Source of the DNA: Streptomyces qinzhouensis
GTDB taxonomy: Bacteria; Actinomycetota; Actinomycetes; Streptomycetales; Streptomycetaceae
Assembly (NCBI RefSeq): GCF_007856155.1
Contig: NZ_CP042266.1
Location: 2,108,001-2,172,000, forward strand
DNA: 64,000 bases
Reading direction: 5' to 3'
The notes under the pieces are model-generated. The model was not told the origin of the DNA. It ran no database searches and saw only the letters and a program-made list of their open reading frames with translations. Both the position numbers and the translations under genes were made by a program. Below are positions 8,663 to 16,771 of the stretch, in pieces (positions within the stretch are counted from its first letter, which is position 1; every line of letters begins with the position of its first letter).

Positions 8663-9709
8663 GTGAGCGTCAGTCTGGAGCAGTTGCGCCGTTGCCATGT
8701 CGGGGTGGACCTCGGTGCCGCCCGTACCCGGGTGTTCGTCAAGGGTGCCGGTCTCGTGGTCGATGAGCCGAGCGTCGCCGCCGTGAACACCAGGACCGGC
8801 TCCCTCATCGCGGTGGGCGCCCTCGCCGAGCAGATGACCGGCCGTACCCCCCACTACATCCGGGTGGTCCGGCCGGTGTCCGGCGGGACGGTCGTGGACA
8901 TCGAGATGGCCCAGCGCATGCTGCGGCATCTGCTCGGCGAGAAGCTCCGCCGTCAGCTGCGCCGCAAGCCCCGGCTGCGGGCCGCCGCCTGCACCCCCCA
9001 CGACGCCGATCCGCTGGCCCAGCGCGCCGCCGTGGAGACCCTGGTGGGTCTTGGCGCCCGCCGGGTGGAGCTGGTCGACACGCTGATCGCCGCGGCCGTG
9101 GGCTGCGGACTGCCCGTCGAACAGCCGACCGCCACCATGATCATCGTGTGCGGGGCGGCGACGACGCAGGTCGCGGTCCTCTCCCTGGGGTCGATCGTGA
9201 CCGCGGAGCGGCTGGCGGTGGGCGGCAACGCCATCGACGCGGCGGTCATCCAGCATCTGCGCACCCAGCACGCGCTGATGCTGCCCAGCCAGTCCGTGCG
9301 CCCGCTCCAGCTGGCCCTCCGCGGCACCGGGCTGACCTCCCAGGGGCCGGAGGTGACGGAGATCCACGGCCGGGACGTGGCCACCGGACTCGCCCGCACG
9401 GTGCATGTGGACACCGCGGCCGTACGGAACGCCATCCACACGCCCCTGACATCCGTACTCGACGGCATCGGGAAGGTGCTGCGGGACTGCCCGCCGGACC
9501 TGGTCGCCGACCTTGCCGACCGGGGAATCACCATGGTCGGCGGCAGTGCGCTGCTGCCCGGGCTCGACCAGATGCTGCGGGACGCCACGGGGATGCCGGT
9601 GGAGATCGCCGAGCGGCCGGACGTATGTGCGATCCTCGGCCTCGGCGCGATGATGGAAGGCAGGATCCAGCCGCTGGTGCTCAATCCGCTGGCGGAGGTC
9701 GCCGAGTAG
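8663..9709 (+). CDS. mbl: MreB-like protein Mbl (rod-shape/actin family)
   Basis: A 348-residue actin-like protein, the normal MreB length. The GTG start follows GGGAGG at 8651. The fold is clear (HVGVDLGAARTRVFVKGAGLVVDEPSVAAV at the N-terminus, the AAAVGCGLPV helix, and MVGGSALLPGLDQML near the end). In Streptomyces, Mbl works with MreB in spore-wall synthesis. The nucleotide site is altered: DLGTANT of MreB is DLGAART here, and the phosphate-2 loop DIGGGTTE appears as VCGAATTQ, losing the usual acidic residues. The gene is far from an mre cluster and is followed 31 bases later by a sensor kinase gene, so the two may be one operon. Confidence 0.85.
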   Translation: MSVSLEQLRRCHVGVDLGAARTRVFVKGAGLVVDEPSVAAVNTRTGSLIAVGALAEQMTGRTPHYIRVVRPVSGGTVVDIEMAQRMLRHLLGEKLRRQLRRKPRLRAAACTPHDADPLAQRAAVETLVGLGARRVELVDTLIAAAVGCGLPVEQPTATMIIVCGAATTQVAVLSLGSIVTAERLAVGGNAIDAAVIQHLRTQHALMLPSQSVRPLQLALRGTGLTSQGPEVTEIHGRDVATGLARTVHVDTAAVRNAIHTPLTSVLDGIGKVLRDCPPDLVADLADRGITMVGGSALLPGLDQMLRDATGMPVEIAERPDVCAILGLGAMMEGRIQPLVLNPLAEVAE

Positions 9710-9740
9710 CGGCCGGGACGGCGGAAGGGGACGGGAGCCG

Positions 9741-11444
9741 GTGAGCGAAGGACCGGACGGCGCCGACGGTACGGCTCCGCCCTCCCCCGCCCGGCCGGAC
9801 GAAGCGCCGCCCGACGACGCCCGGCCCGACGACGCCCGGCCGGACGACGCGCCACCGGGCCACGGACGAACGGGCCACGGACGAACGGGCCCCGCCGCGG
9901 AGGGCGGCGCGCCGCCGATGCCCGTGTTCCTGGAGGCCGTACTCGGCCTGGGCACCGATCTGGAACTGCCCGCGACCCTCCAGCACATCGTCGACGCGGC
10001 GACCTCGCTCACCGGTGCCCGCTACGGCGCCCTCGGAGTGATCGACCCGGAGCGCGGCACCGTCTCCGACCTCTACACCTGCGGCATGAGCGACGAGGAG
10101 CGGGCGCGCATCGGGCGGCTGCCCGCCGGGGACGCGGGCATCGTCGGCCTCCTCATCCGCGATCCGCAGCCCCTGCTGATCGACGACCTCACCCGGGACC
10201 CGCGCTCCTCCGGCGTACCGGAGGGCCATCCGGTGATGCGGTCCTTCGTCGGGGTCCCGATCCGGGTCCACACCGAGGTCTTCGGCAATCTCTATCTCAC
10301 CGAGAAGCACGGCGGCCCGTTCACCCCGGCGGACCTGGCGCTGCTGCGGGTGCTGGCCTCCCGGGCGGGCACCGCGATCGGCAATGCCCGGCTGTACGAG
10401 ACCGCCCGCCAGCGGGAGCGGTGGATCGAGGGAGCGGCGGCCGTCACCACCGCCCTGCTGACCGGCAGCAGTGCCGAGGACGCCCTGATGACCGTCGCCG
10501 AACAGGCCAGGATCCTCGCCGGGGCCGCGGCGGGGGTGGTGCTCCAGCCCACGGCCGACGGCGGTATGGAGATCGTCGTGGCGGCTTCCACGGCCGGGGC
10601 GGCGGCGCCGGACTCCATCGTGGGCACCACGATCGCGCCCGGCTCACCCGTCCTCGTCCAGTTGCTCGGCGGTGAGCCGGTATTCGTCGAGGACTCGGCG
10701 ACGGACCCGCGGATGACCACGCGTGTACGGACCCGCTTCGGTCCTTCGATGATGCTGCCCCTGCAGTCCGGCGGCCGGCTGATCGGCACCCTGGCCCTGC
10801 CCAGGACCCGCGGCGGCCGCCCGTACAGCTCCCTCGAAAGGCTGCTGGCCTCGCAGTTCGCCTCACAGGCCGCGCTGGCGCTGGTGATGGCGGACACTCA
10901 GCACAACCGTGAGCGGCTCGCCGTCTTCGAGGACCGCGACCGGATCGCCCGCGATCTCCACGATCTCGTCGTCCAGCGGCTGTTCGCGACGGAGATGATG
11001 CTGGAGTCGACCCGGCGGCGGGCGGGCCCCGGGGCGGCGGACGAACTGATCGGCCGGGCCGTGGACGAGCTCGACTCCACGATCCAGGAGGTCCGCACCA
11101 CGATCTTCGCGCTGCAGCAGCCGCCCGCCGAGGCGCCCACCGGCTTCCGCGGCCGGGTCCTGCGGGAGACGGCGGGCGCGGCGGCCCTGCTCGGTTTCCC
11201 GCCATCGGTCCACTTCCGCGGCCCGGTGGACGCGCTGGTCCGCGCCCCGGACGGGGAACAGCTCATCGCGGCCCTGCGGTCGGCGCTGGCCGCCGCCCAC
11301 CGGCGGCCGGGCGTGGGCGCGGTCGAGGTGGTGGTGGACGCGACGGCCCGGCTCGCCGACGGCCGCCCGGCGCTCCGCCTCACCGTCGCGGACGATGTCC
11401 CGCCCGGTGAACCGGCGGTCTGGGAGATTCCGCGCGGTAGCTGA
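9741..11444 (+). CDS. GAF-GAF sensor histidine kinase with a degenerate ATPase domain
   Basis: A 567-residue cytoplasmic sensor. A Pro/Asp-rich N-terminus with short repeats (residues 10-50) precedes two GAF domains (about 65-215 and 240-385) and a HisKA_3 dimerisation helix with the phospho-acceptor His407 in RIARDLHDLVVQRL. The C-terminal ATPase domain is eroded: the N-box Asn region reads AALRSALAAAHRRPG, the first glycine box reads VADDVPPG, and the second is missing. It resembles DevS/DosS-type kinases in layout, but I doubt that it phosphorylates itself. The GTG start has a GGGAG site. No response regulator gene is adjacent; mbl is directly upstream. Confidence 0.88.
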   Translation: MSEGPDGADGTAPPSPARPDEAPPDDARPDDARPDDAPPGHGRTGHGRTGPAAEGGAPPMPVFLEAVLGLGTDLELPATLQHIVDAATSLTGARYGALGVIDPERGTVSDLYTCGMSDEERARIGRLPAGDAGIVGLLIRDPQPLLIDDLTRDPRSSGVPEGHPVMRSFVGVPIRVHTEVFGNLYLTEKHGGPFTPADLALLRVLASRAGTAIGNARLYETARQRERWIEGAAAVTTALLTGSSAEDALMTVAEQARILAGAAAGVVLQPTADGGMEIVVAASTAGAAAPDSIVGTTIAPGSPVLVQLLGGEPVFVEDSATDPRMTTRVRTRFGPSMMLPLQSGGRLIGTLALPRTRGGRPYSSLERLLASQFASQAALALVMADTQHNRERLAVFEDRDRIARDLHDLVVQRLFATEMMLESTRRRAGPGAADELIGRAVDELDSTIQEVRTTIFALQQPPAEAPTGFRGRVLRETAGAAALLGFPPSVHFRGPVDALVRAPDGEQLIAALRSALAAAHRRPGVGAVEVVVDATARLADGRPALRLTVADDVPPGEPAVWEIPRGS

Positions 11445-11462
11445 CCGCGCCGCCGCCTCCGG

Positions 11463-12347
11463 TCAGCCCGCCCGCAGCAGGGACAGCACGCCGATCCCGC
11501 GCTCCAAGGCCTCGTCCGGCCCCGAGGTGACATGGTGGAAGTCGAGGAAGCAGCTGTCCGCGCCGGCGTCCCGGACCTCGGCCAGCTGCCGGGCGACGTC
11601 CTCGTCCCCGGCGCCGGGGGCGACGTTGTGGCGGATGTGCCGCCGGAGGGTGTCGGGGTCCCGGCCGGCTTCCTCGGCGGCGCGGCGGGCGATGTCCCAC
11701 AGTCCGGTGGCGGACCGGCCGGGGAGCGCGATCCCGGCCCAGCCGTCCGCGCGGCGGCCGACCCGGCGCATCGCGGCGGCGGAGAATCCGCCGAGGAGGA
11801 CCGGCGGGGGCGACTGGGCGGGCCGCAGACCGACGTGGGAGAGCGGGATCGTCCAGTTCGGGCCGGTGTGGGCGAAGGTCTCCTCGGTCCAGTAGCCGTG
11901 GAGGATGTCGAGGATCTCGTCGAGCAGTCTGCCGCGCCGGGTGAAATCGGCGTTCACGGCCGTGTACTCGTCGCGCATCCAGCCGATGCCCAGCCCCGTA
12001 TCCAGCCGGCCGCCGCTGATCCGGTCGAGGGAGGTGAGGGTCCGGGCGAGCAGCAGGGGCGGGTACCAGGGGGCGTTGAGAGTACTGGTGCCGAGCCGGA
12101 CCCGCCGGGTGGCGGTCGCGGCGACCGTCAGCACGGTGACGGGGTCGAGGAAGGTGGTGAAACCCGGCGGGTAGGGGTTCTCGGGGGTGCAGCCGGGATA
12201 GAGATCGCTCGGGGCGACCGGGGTCAGCGCGCGGTCGCCGACCCAGAGCGAGTCGAAGCCGGCCTCCTCCGCGTCCCGGGCGAAGCCCGCGATCAGCTCG
12301 GGCCGGGCGTGGGTTCCGTACTGCGGCAGTGCTATTCCTGTACGCAT
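11463..12347 (-). CDS. LLM class F420-dependent oxidoreductase
   Basis: A 294-residue luciferase-like TIM-barrel protein. Typical blocks are FDSLWVGDRALTP, TATRRVRLGTSTLNAPWYPPLLLARTLTSLDRISGGRLDTGLGIGWMRDEY and PPVLLGGFSAAAMRRVGRRADGW. Such actinobacterial enzymes commonly use reduced F420 (sometimes FMN) to reduce or oxidise small molecules. The start MRTGIALPQYG is the conserved first strand. It converges with the sensor kinase gene with only 18 bases between stops. The substrate is unknown. Confidence 0.87.
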   Translation of the reverse strand: MRTGIALPQYGTHARPELIAGFARDAEEAGFDSLWVGDRALTPVAPSDLYPGCTPENPYPPGFTTFLDPVTVLTVAATATRRVRLGTSTLNAPWYPPLLLARTLTSLDRISGGRLDTGLGIGWMRDEYTAVNADFTRRGRLLDEILDILHGYWTEETFAHTGPNWTIPLSHVGLRPAQSPPPVLLGGFSAAAMRRVGRRADGWAGIALPGRSATGLWDIARRAAEEAGRDPDTLRRHIRHNVAPGAGDEDVARQLAEVRDAGADSCFLDFHHVTSGPDEALERGIGVLSLLRAG

Positions 12348-12432
12348 AACCACAAGATGATCACCTGCCGGGCCGGAACGCACGGGATTCCCCGGGTGAG
12401 TCCGCTCGCACGACGGGCGTCCGGAGTGCGGC

Positions 12433-12873
12433 TCAGGTATGGCGGCCGCGGGTCGCCGAGCGCAGGGCGATCCGGGTGCTCGTCCGTTCCGCGCCCGTCT
12501 CCCGTTTGATCGTGCGCAGCAGCGCGTCCAGCTCCGCGGGGTTGGCCACCCGGGCGCGGACGAGATAGTCGTACGCGCCCGTGATGTGCACGGCCTCCTC
12601 GATGCCCGGCAGGCCCACCACCGCCTCTTCGAAGGCGTCGTTGGTGACGCCGAGCCGCAGCGTCAGATCGATGAAGACGACGAGCCCGGTCCCGGACTCG
12701 GCCGCGGGGTCCACGATCGCCGTGAAACCGGCGATGACGCCGTCGCGGACCATGCGCCGGACCCGGTCGGCCGCCGCGTTGGCGCTGAGCCCGACCCGTA
12801 CCCCGAGATCGCGGTAGGAGATCCGCGCATCCGTCCGCAGCACACCGAGAATTTCGCGGTCAAGAGCATCCAT
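12433..12873 (-). CDS. Lrp/AsnC family transcriptional regulator
   Basis: A 146-residue regulator. It has an N-terminal helix-turn-helix (MDALDREILGVLRTDARISYRDLGVRVGLSANAAADRVRRM) and a C-terminal RAM ligand-binding domain (VVFIDLTLR, GAYDYLVRARV). It is divergent from a LysE-type amino-acid exporter with 95 bases between starts, the standard arrangement in which an Lrp protein senses an amino acid and switches on its exporter. A basic amino acid is a reasonable but unproved ligand. Confidence 0.92.
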   Translation of the reverse strand: MDALDREILGVLRTDARISYRDLGVRVGLSANAAADRVRRMVRDGVIAGFTAIVDPAAESGTGLVVFIDLTLRLGVTNDAFEEAVVGLPGIEEAVHITGAYDYLVRARVANPAELDALLRTIKRETGAERTSTRIALRSATRGRHT

Positions 12874-12968
12874 TCCACGATTATCGCAGCGAACACCGGA
12901 TCTCGGCCGCGCCGGTCGCTCCCCTGCGCCCAGGCTGCCGCTCCATGAACGAATCGATGGAGGCGGGC

Positions 12969-13604
12969 ATGGAGCAGTATCTGACGGCCGGGGCGGCCGG
13001 GGCCGTGGCGGGTCTGGGGGTCGCGGTGCCGCTGGGAGCGGTGGGGGTGCTCGTCCTTCAGCAGGCGATGCGCGACCGGCGCGCCGGAGCGGCGGCGGGG
13101 GCGGCGGTCGCGGTGGTCGACGCGGGGTACGCGGCGCTGGCGACGGCGGTCGGCCCGCTGGTGGCCGCCGCACTGGCGGGTGTGGAGGCATGGGTGCGGC
13201 TGGTCGCCGCGCTGGTGCTGGCGGTCATCGCCGCGCTGGGGCTGCTGGCGTCCCGGCGGCCCGCCCCGGCGGGTACAACAGGTACGGCGGGTACGGAGAC
13301 CGCGGCTCCGGCCCGGGTCTTCGTCCGGTTCGCCGCCCTCACCTTCGTCAACCCCACCACCGCCCTCTACTTCGCGGCGCTGACCACCGCCCAGGGCGAC
13401 ACCCTGCGCGGCGGCGCGGCGGGAGCGGTCTTCACCTTCGGGGTGTTCGCCGCCTCCCTGCTCTGGCAGCAGACCCTGGTCGTGGCGGGCGGTTTCGCGG
13501 GCCCGAGGCTTCCGGACCGGGCCCGGGTCTGGACGTTCCGGGCCGGATACGGCCTGGTGGCGGGGTACGCGGTCACGGTGGCGCTGCCGCTGCCCGCGCT
13601 CTGA
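12969..13604 (+). CDS. LysE family amino-acid exporter
   Basis: A 211-residue membrane protein with about six transmembrane helices. Family signs include GLGVAVPLGAVGVLVLQQAM near the N-terminus and FVRFAALTFVNPTTALYFAALT in the middle. I chose the ATG at 12969 because GGAGG lies five bases before it; an ATG at 12945 has none. LysE/RhtB proteins export amino acids by proton antiport. It is paired with the divergent Lrp-type regulator. A hairpin follows the gene. Confidence 0.88.
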   Translation: MEQYLTAGAAGAVAGLGVAVPLGAVGVLVLQQAMRDRRAGAAAGAAVAVVDAGYAALATAVGPLVAAALAGVEAWVRLVAALVLAVIAALGLLASRRPAPAGTTGTAGTETAAPARVFVRFAALTFVNPTTALYFAALTTAQGDTLRGGAAGAVFTFGVFAASLLWQQTLVVAGGFAGPRLPDRARVWTFRAGYGLVAGYAVTVALPLPAL

Positions 13605-13636
13605 CCCGACGCACCCACTGCCGGGGTACGACTCCC

Positions 13637-13669
13637 TCCGTACGGACCACTCCGGCGGGTCCGTACGGA
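13637..13669. terminator. Terminator hairpin after the LysE gene
   Basis: Perfect 12-bp arms (TCCGTACGGACC at 13637-13648; its complement at 13658-13669) with a 9-base loop, 32 bases after the LysE stop codon and before the transporter gene. Confidence 0.7.
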
Positions 13670-13739
13670 AGGGGTTCGGCCCGACCCGTACGGAGCACCC
13701 CAGCGCGACCGGCCCCGCCCGCGGCCCTTGACTGGCTGT

Positions 13740-14960
13740 GTGGACCGCGCCGACAGCAGCCCCTTCGCCGCCTATCGCAACCTCATCACGGCCACCGTGG
13801 GATTCACCCTCACCTTCTGGGCGTGGAACCTCGTCTCGCCACTGGGCGGCTACTACAAGGACCATCTGCACCTCAGCTCGTTCGAACAGTCCCTGCTGGT
13901 CGCGGTGCCGGTCCTGGTGGGGTCCCTGGGGCGGGTCCCGGTGGGCGCGCTCACCGACAAATACGGTGCGCGGCGAATGTTCCCGCTGGTCAGCGCGGCC
14001 ACCATCGTGCCGGTCCTGCTGCTGATCCCGGCGAAGGACTCCTACGGGGCGATGCTCGCGACCGGATTCCTGCTCGGGCTCGGCGGTACGACGTTCGCGA
14101 TCGGGGTGCCGCTGGTGAACTCGTGGTTCCCGCCCGCCCGGCGGGGCCTGGCGATCGGGATCTTCGGCATGGGCATGGGCGGGGTGGCCCTCTCCGGCTA
14201 CTTCACCCCGCGGATCGCCGCGCACGAGGAGAACCTCCCCTTCTATGTGGTCGCCGCCGCCCTCGCCTGTTTCGCGGCGCTCGCCGCAGTGCTGATCACC
14301 GACCGGCCGGACCGTCCCGTGCCCACCGAACCCCTCGGGGTCAGGCTGGCCCGGGCGGGCCGGCTCCGGGTGACCTGGGAGCTGTCGGCGCTCTATGCGA
14401 TCGGCTTCGGCGGGATCGTCGCGTTCGGCGTCTATCTGCCGACGTATCTGCGGACCTGGTACGGGCTGGACGCGACCGACGCGGGCACCAAAGCGGCCGG
14501 ATTCGCCCTGGTGACCGTGGTCTTCCGGCCGCTCGGCGGCTGGTTGTCGGACCGGATCCACCCGGCGCATGTGACCTCCGCCGCCCTCGGTCTGGTCGCG
14601 GTCATGGCGATCGTGCAGGCCTTCGACCCGGCGCTGACCCCCGGGGGCACAATTGCCCTGCTGCTGATGGCGGCCGGTCTCGGCGCCGCGTCCGGCAGTG
14701 TGTTCGCGCTGGTGGCCCGGGTGACACCACAGACCCAGGTGGGCAGTGTCACCGGAATCGTGGGCGCGATGGGCGGCCTCGGCGGCTTCGTCCCCCCGCT
14801 GGTGATGGGCGCCATCTACAGCGCGAAGGGCTCGTACTCCATCGGCTTCATGCTGCTGTCGGACCTGGCGCTGGCGGGGTGCGTGTACGCGTACGGGCGG
14901 ATGCGGACGGCCGGGACCGCCCCCGCGAAGTCCACGGAAAGCACCGGGGTCAGGGACTGA
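13740..14960 (+). CDS. MFS transporter, NarK/NasA nitrate-nitrite type
   Basis: A protein of about 406 residues with 12 predicted transmembrane helices. The segment GLGGTTFAIGVPLVNSWFPPARRGLAIGIFGMGMGG carries the Gly-rich nitrate-signature helix and the loop motif after it, which mark NarK-type nitrate/nitrite carriers; the motif A loop DKYGARRMF is also present. Two starts are possible, GTG at 13740 or TTG at 13728, neither with a strong ribosome site. No nitrate reductase gene is nearby, although the molybdate uptake operon (needed for nitrate reductase) lies 2 kb downstream. The substrate call is by family only. Confidence 0.78.
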   Translation: MDRADSSPFAAYRNLITATVGFTLTFWAWNLVSPLGGYYKDHLHLSSFEQSLLVAVPVLVGSLGRVPVGALTDKYGARRMFPLVSAATIVPVLLLIPAKDSYGAMLATGFLLGLGGTTFAIGVPLVNSWFPPARRGLAIGIFGMGMGGVALSGYFTPRIAAHEENLPFYVVAAALACFAALAAVLITDRPDRPVPTEPLGVRLARAGRLRVTWELSALYAIGFGGIVAFGVYLPTYLRTWYGLDATDAGTKAAGFALVTVVFRPLGGWLSDRIHPAHVTSAALGLVAVMAIVQAFDPALTPGGTIALLLMAAGLGAASGSVFALVARVTPQTQVGSVTGIVGAMGGLGGFVPPLVMGAIYSAKGSYSIGFMLLSDLALAGCVYAYGRMRTAGTAPAKSTESTGVRD

Positions 14961-15048
14961 CAGGGGTCCACCCGGCCGGTGCCGGACGGAAGAATGGGCG
15001 AACGCCCGGCCACCCGGCTACCCGGCAACCGATGGAGGACGACCCGAC

Positions 15049-16677
15049 GTGACGGATCACGCGAGGGACCTTGCGAGGGAACGCGTAACGACGGACGCGG
15101 AGGCTGTGCCGACGGACCGCGGAGCGGCCGGCACCACCACGGATACGGACGGCGGGCCGGCGCGCCGCGCGGCGGCCGGCGGGGACCCGCACGACCTCTT
15201 CCCCGCTCTGCTGCCGTCCTCCGGCCGCCCCGCCCTGCGCTTCGGGGAGCGCGCGCTGACGTACGGACAACTGGCGGACACGGCCGGGGCCCTGGCCGCG
15301 CGGATCGGCGGCGCGCCCCGGGTGGCCCTGTGGGCGACCCCCACCCTGGAGACCGCGGTCGGGACCGTGGCCGCGCTGCTCGCCGGGGTCCCGGTCGTAC
15401 CGCTGAATCCGAAGACGGGCGAGCGGGAGCTGGCGCACATCCTCGGGGACAGCGCTCCGGCGCTGGTGCTGGCGGCGGCCGGAGACGAACTGCCCGCCGC
15501 GCTGGGGGCGGTGGAGCGGGTGAACATCCAAGCGACCCCGAACCCGACCCCGACCCCGACCCCGGCTGCGACTGCCGGGGCGCCGGGCCCGGTGCCGGAT
15601 CCGGCCGCCCCGGCGATGATCGTCTACACCTCCGGGACGACCGGTCCGCCCAAGGGGGCCGTACTGCCCCGGCGGGCGATCGCCGCCACCCTGGACGCGG
15701 TGGCGGACGCCTGGGAGTGGACCGGTGACGACGTACTCGTCCACGGGCTGCCGCTGTTCCATGTCCACGGTCTGATCATCGGCGTCCTCGGGCCACTGCG
15801 GCGCGGCGGCGCGCTCCGCCACCTCGGCCGGTTCTCCGTCGACGGGGTGACCCGGGAGCTGGCGGACGGCGGCACGATGCTGTTCGGGGTGCCGACCATG
15901 TACCACCGGCTCGCGGAAACGCTGGCCGAGGACCCCGCCCTGGTGCGGGCGCTGACGGGGGCCCGGCTGCTGGTGTCGGGGTCGGCCGCGCTGCCGCTGC
16001 CCGACCACACCAGGATCAGCGCCGCCACCGGGCGCCGGATCGTCGAGCGGTACGGCATGACCGAGACCCTGATGAACACCAGCGTCCGGGTCGACGATCA
16101 GCGGTCCCGGCCGGGCTCGGTCGGGGTACCGCTGCCCGGGGTCGAACTGCGGCTGGTCGACGAGGCCGGGGCGCCGGTGGCCGGGTACGACGGCGAGACC
16201 ATCGGCGAGATCCAGGTCCGCGGCAGCAATCTGTTCAGCGGCTATCTCAACCGGCCCGAGGCGACGGCGGCGGCCTTCGACGGCGACTGGTTCCGCACCG
16301 GCGACATGGCGGTACGGGACGCGGACGGCTCGGTGCGGATCGTCGGCCGCAAGGCCACCGACCTCATCAAGAGCGGCGGCTACAAGATCGGCGCCGGGGA
16401 GATCGAGAACGCGCTGCTGGACCATCCCGGAGTGCGGGAGGCCGCGGTGACCGGAGAGCCGGATCCCGATCTCGGCGAGCGCGTCGTCGCCTGGATCGTC
16501 CCGGCCGCCGCCGACCCGGCCGCGCGCCCGTCGGCGGACGAACTGGTGGCCCATGTCGCGGGACAGCTGTCACCGCACAAGCGGCCGCGCGAGGTGCGGT
16601 TCCTCGACGCACTGCCCCGCAACGACATGGGGAAGATCATGAAGCGGGCGCTGGGCGCCCGGGCCGCGGGGAGCTGA
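15049..16677 (+). CDS. matB: Malonyl-CoA / methylmalonyl-CoA synthetase (MatB)
   Basis: A 542-residue acyl-adenylating enzyme. It shows the P-loop IVYTSGTTGPPKGAV, the motif RYGMTETLMNTSV, the hinge FRTGDMAVRD and the catalytic Lys region PRNDMGKIMKRAL near the end. These, and stretches such as VHGLPLFHVHGL and GGYKIGAGEIENALL, closely match the Streptomyces MatB enzyme, which makes malonyl- and methylmalonyl-CoA for polyketide and fatty-acid synthesis. The GTG start follows GGAGG at about 15034. Compared with MatB as I recall it, there is an N-terminal extension of about 50 residues before DLFPALLPSSGRPAL and a Pro-Thr repeat insert near residue 165. Confidence 0.88.
   Translation: MTDHARDLARERVTTDAEAVPTDRGAAGTTTDTDGGPARRAAAGGDPHDLFPALLPSSGRPALRFGERALTYGQLADTAGALAARIGGAPRVALWATPTLETAVGTVAALLAGVPVVPLNPKTGERELAHILGDSAPALVLAAAGDELPAALGAVERVNIQATPNPTPTPTPAATAGAPGPVPDPAAPAMIVYTSGTTGPPKGAVLPRRAIAATLDAVADAWEWTGDDVLVHGLPLFHVHGLIIGVLGPLRRGGALRHLGRFSVDGVTRELADGGTMLFGVPTMYHRLAETLAEDPALVRALTGARLLVSGSAALPLPDHTRISAATGRRIVERYGMTETLMNTSVRVDDQRSRPGSVGVPLPGVELRLVDEAGAPVAGYDGETIGEIQVRGSNLFSGYLNRPEATAAAFDGDWFRTGDMAVRDADGSVRIVGRKATDLIKSGGYKIGAGEIENALLDHPGVREAAVTGEPDPDLGERVVAWIVPAAADPAARPSADELVAHVAGQLSPHKRPREVRFLDALPRNDMGKIMKRALGARAAGS
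15533..15564. repeat. CCCGAC hexamer run inside matB
   Basis: A run of near-identical CCGACC hexamers encodes Thr-Pro-Asn-Pro-Thr-Pro-Thr-Pro-Thr-Pro. It sits in a surface loop between the N-terminal lobe and the P-loop and looks like a slippage-prone linker. Confidence 0.8.
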
Positions 16678-16771
16678 CTTCCGGGGCGGTACGGGATCGG
16701 CGCGCGGGCAGGCCCGCCGTACCGGCCCTTCGCGCCACTCCCGCTCCCGCTCCGCGGTCGCGGCGGCCCGG

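Noticed and set aside
12663..14570. 635-codon minus-strand frame across the LysE and NarK genes
   Set aside because: It crosses two clear membrane-protein genes and the Lrp gene; composition is Arg/Gly/Pro-rich.
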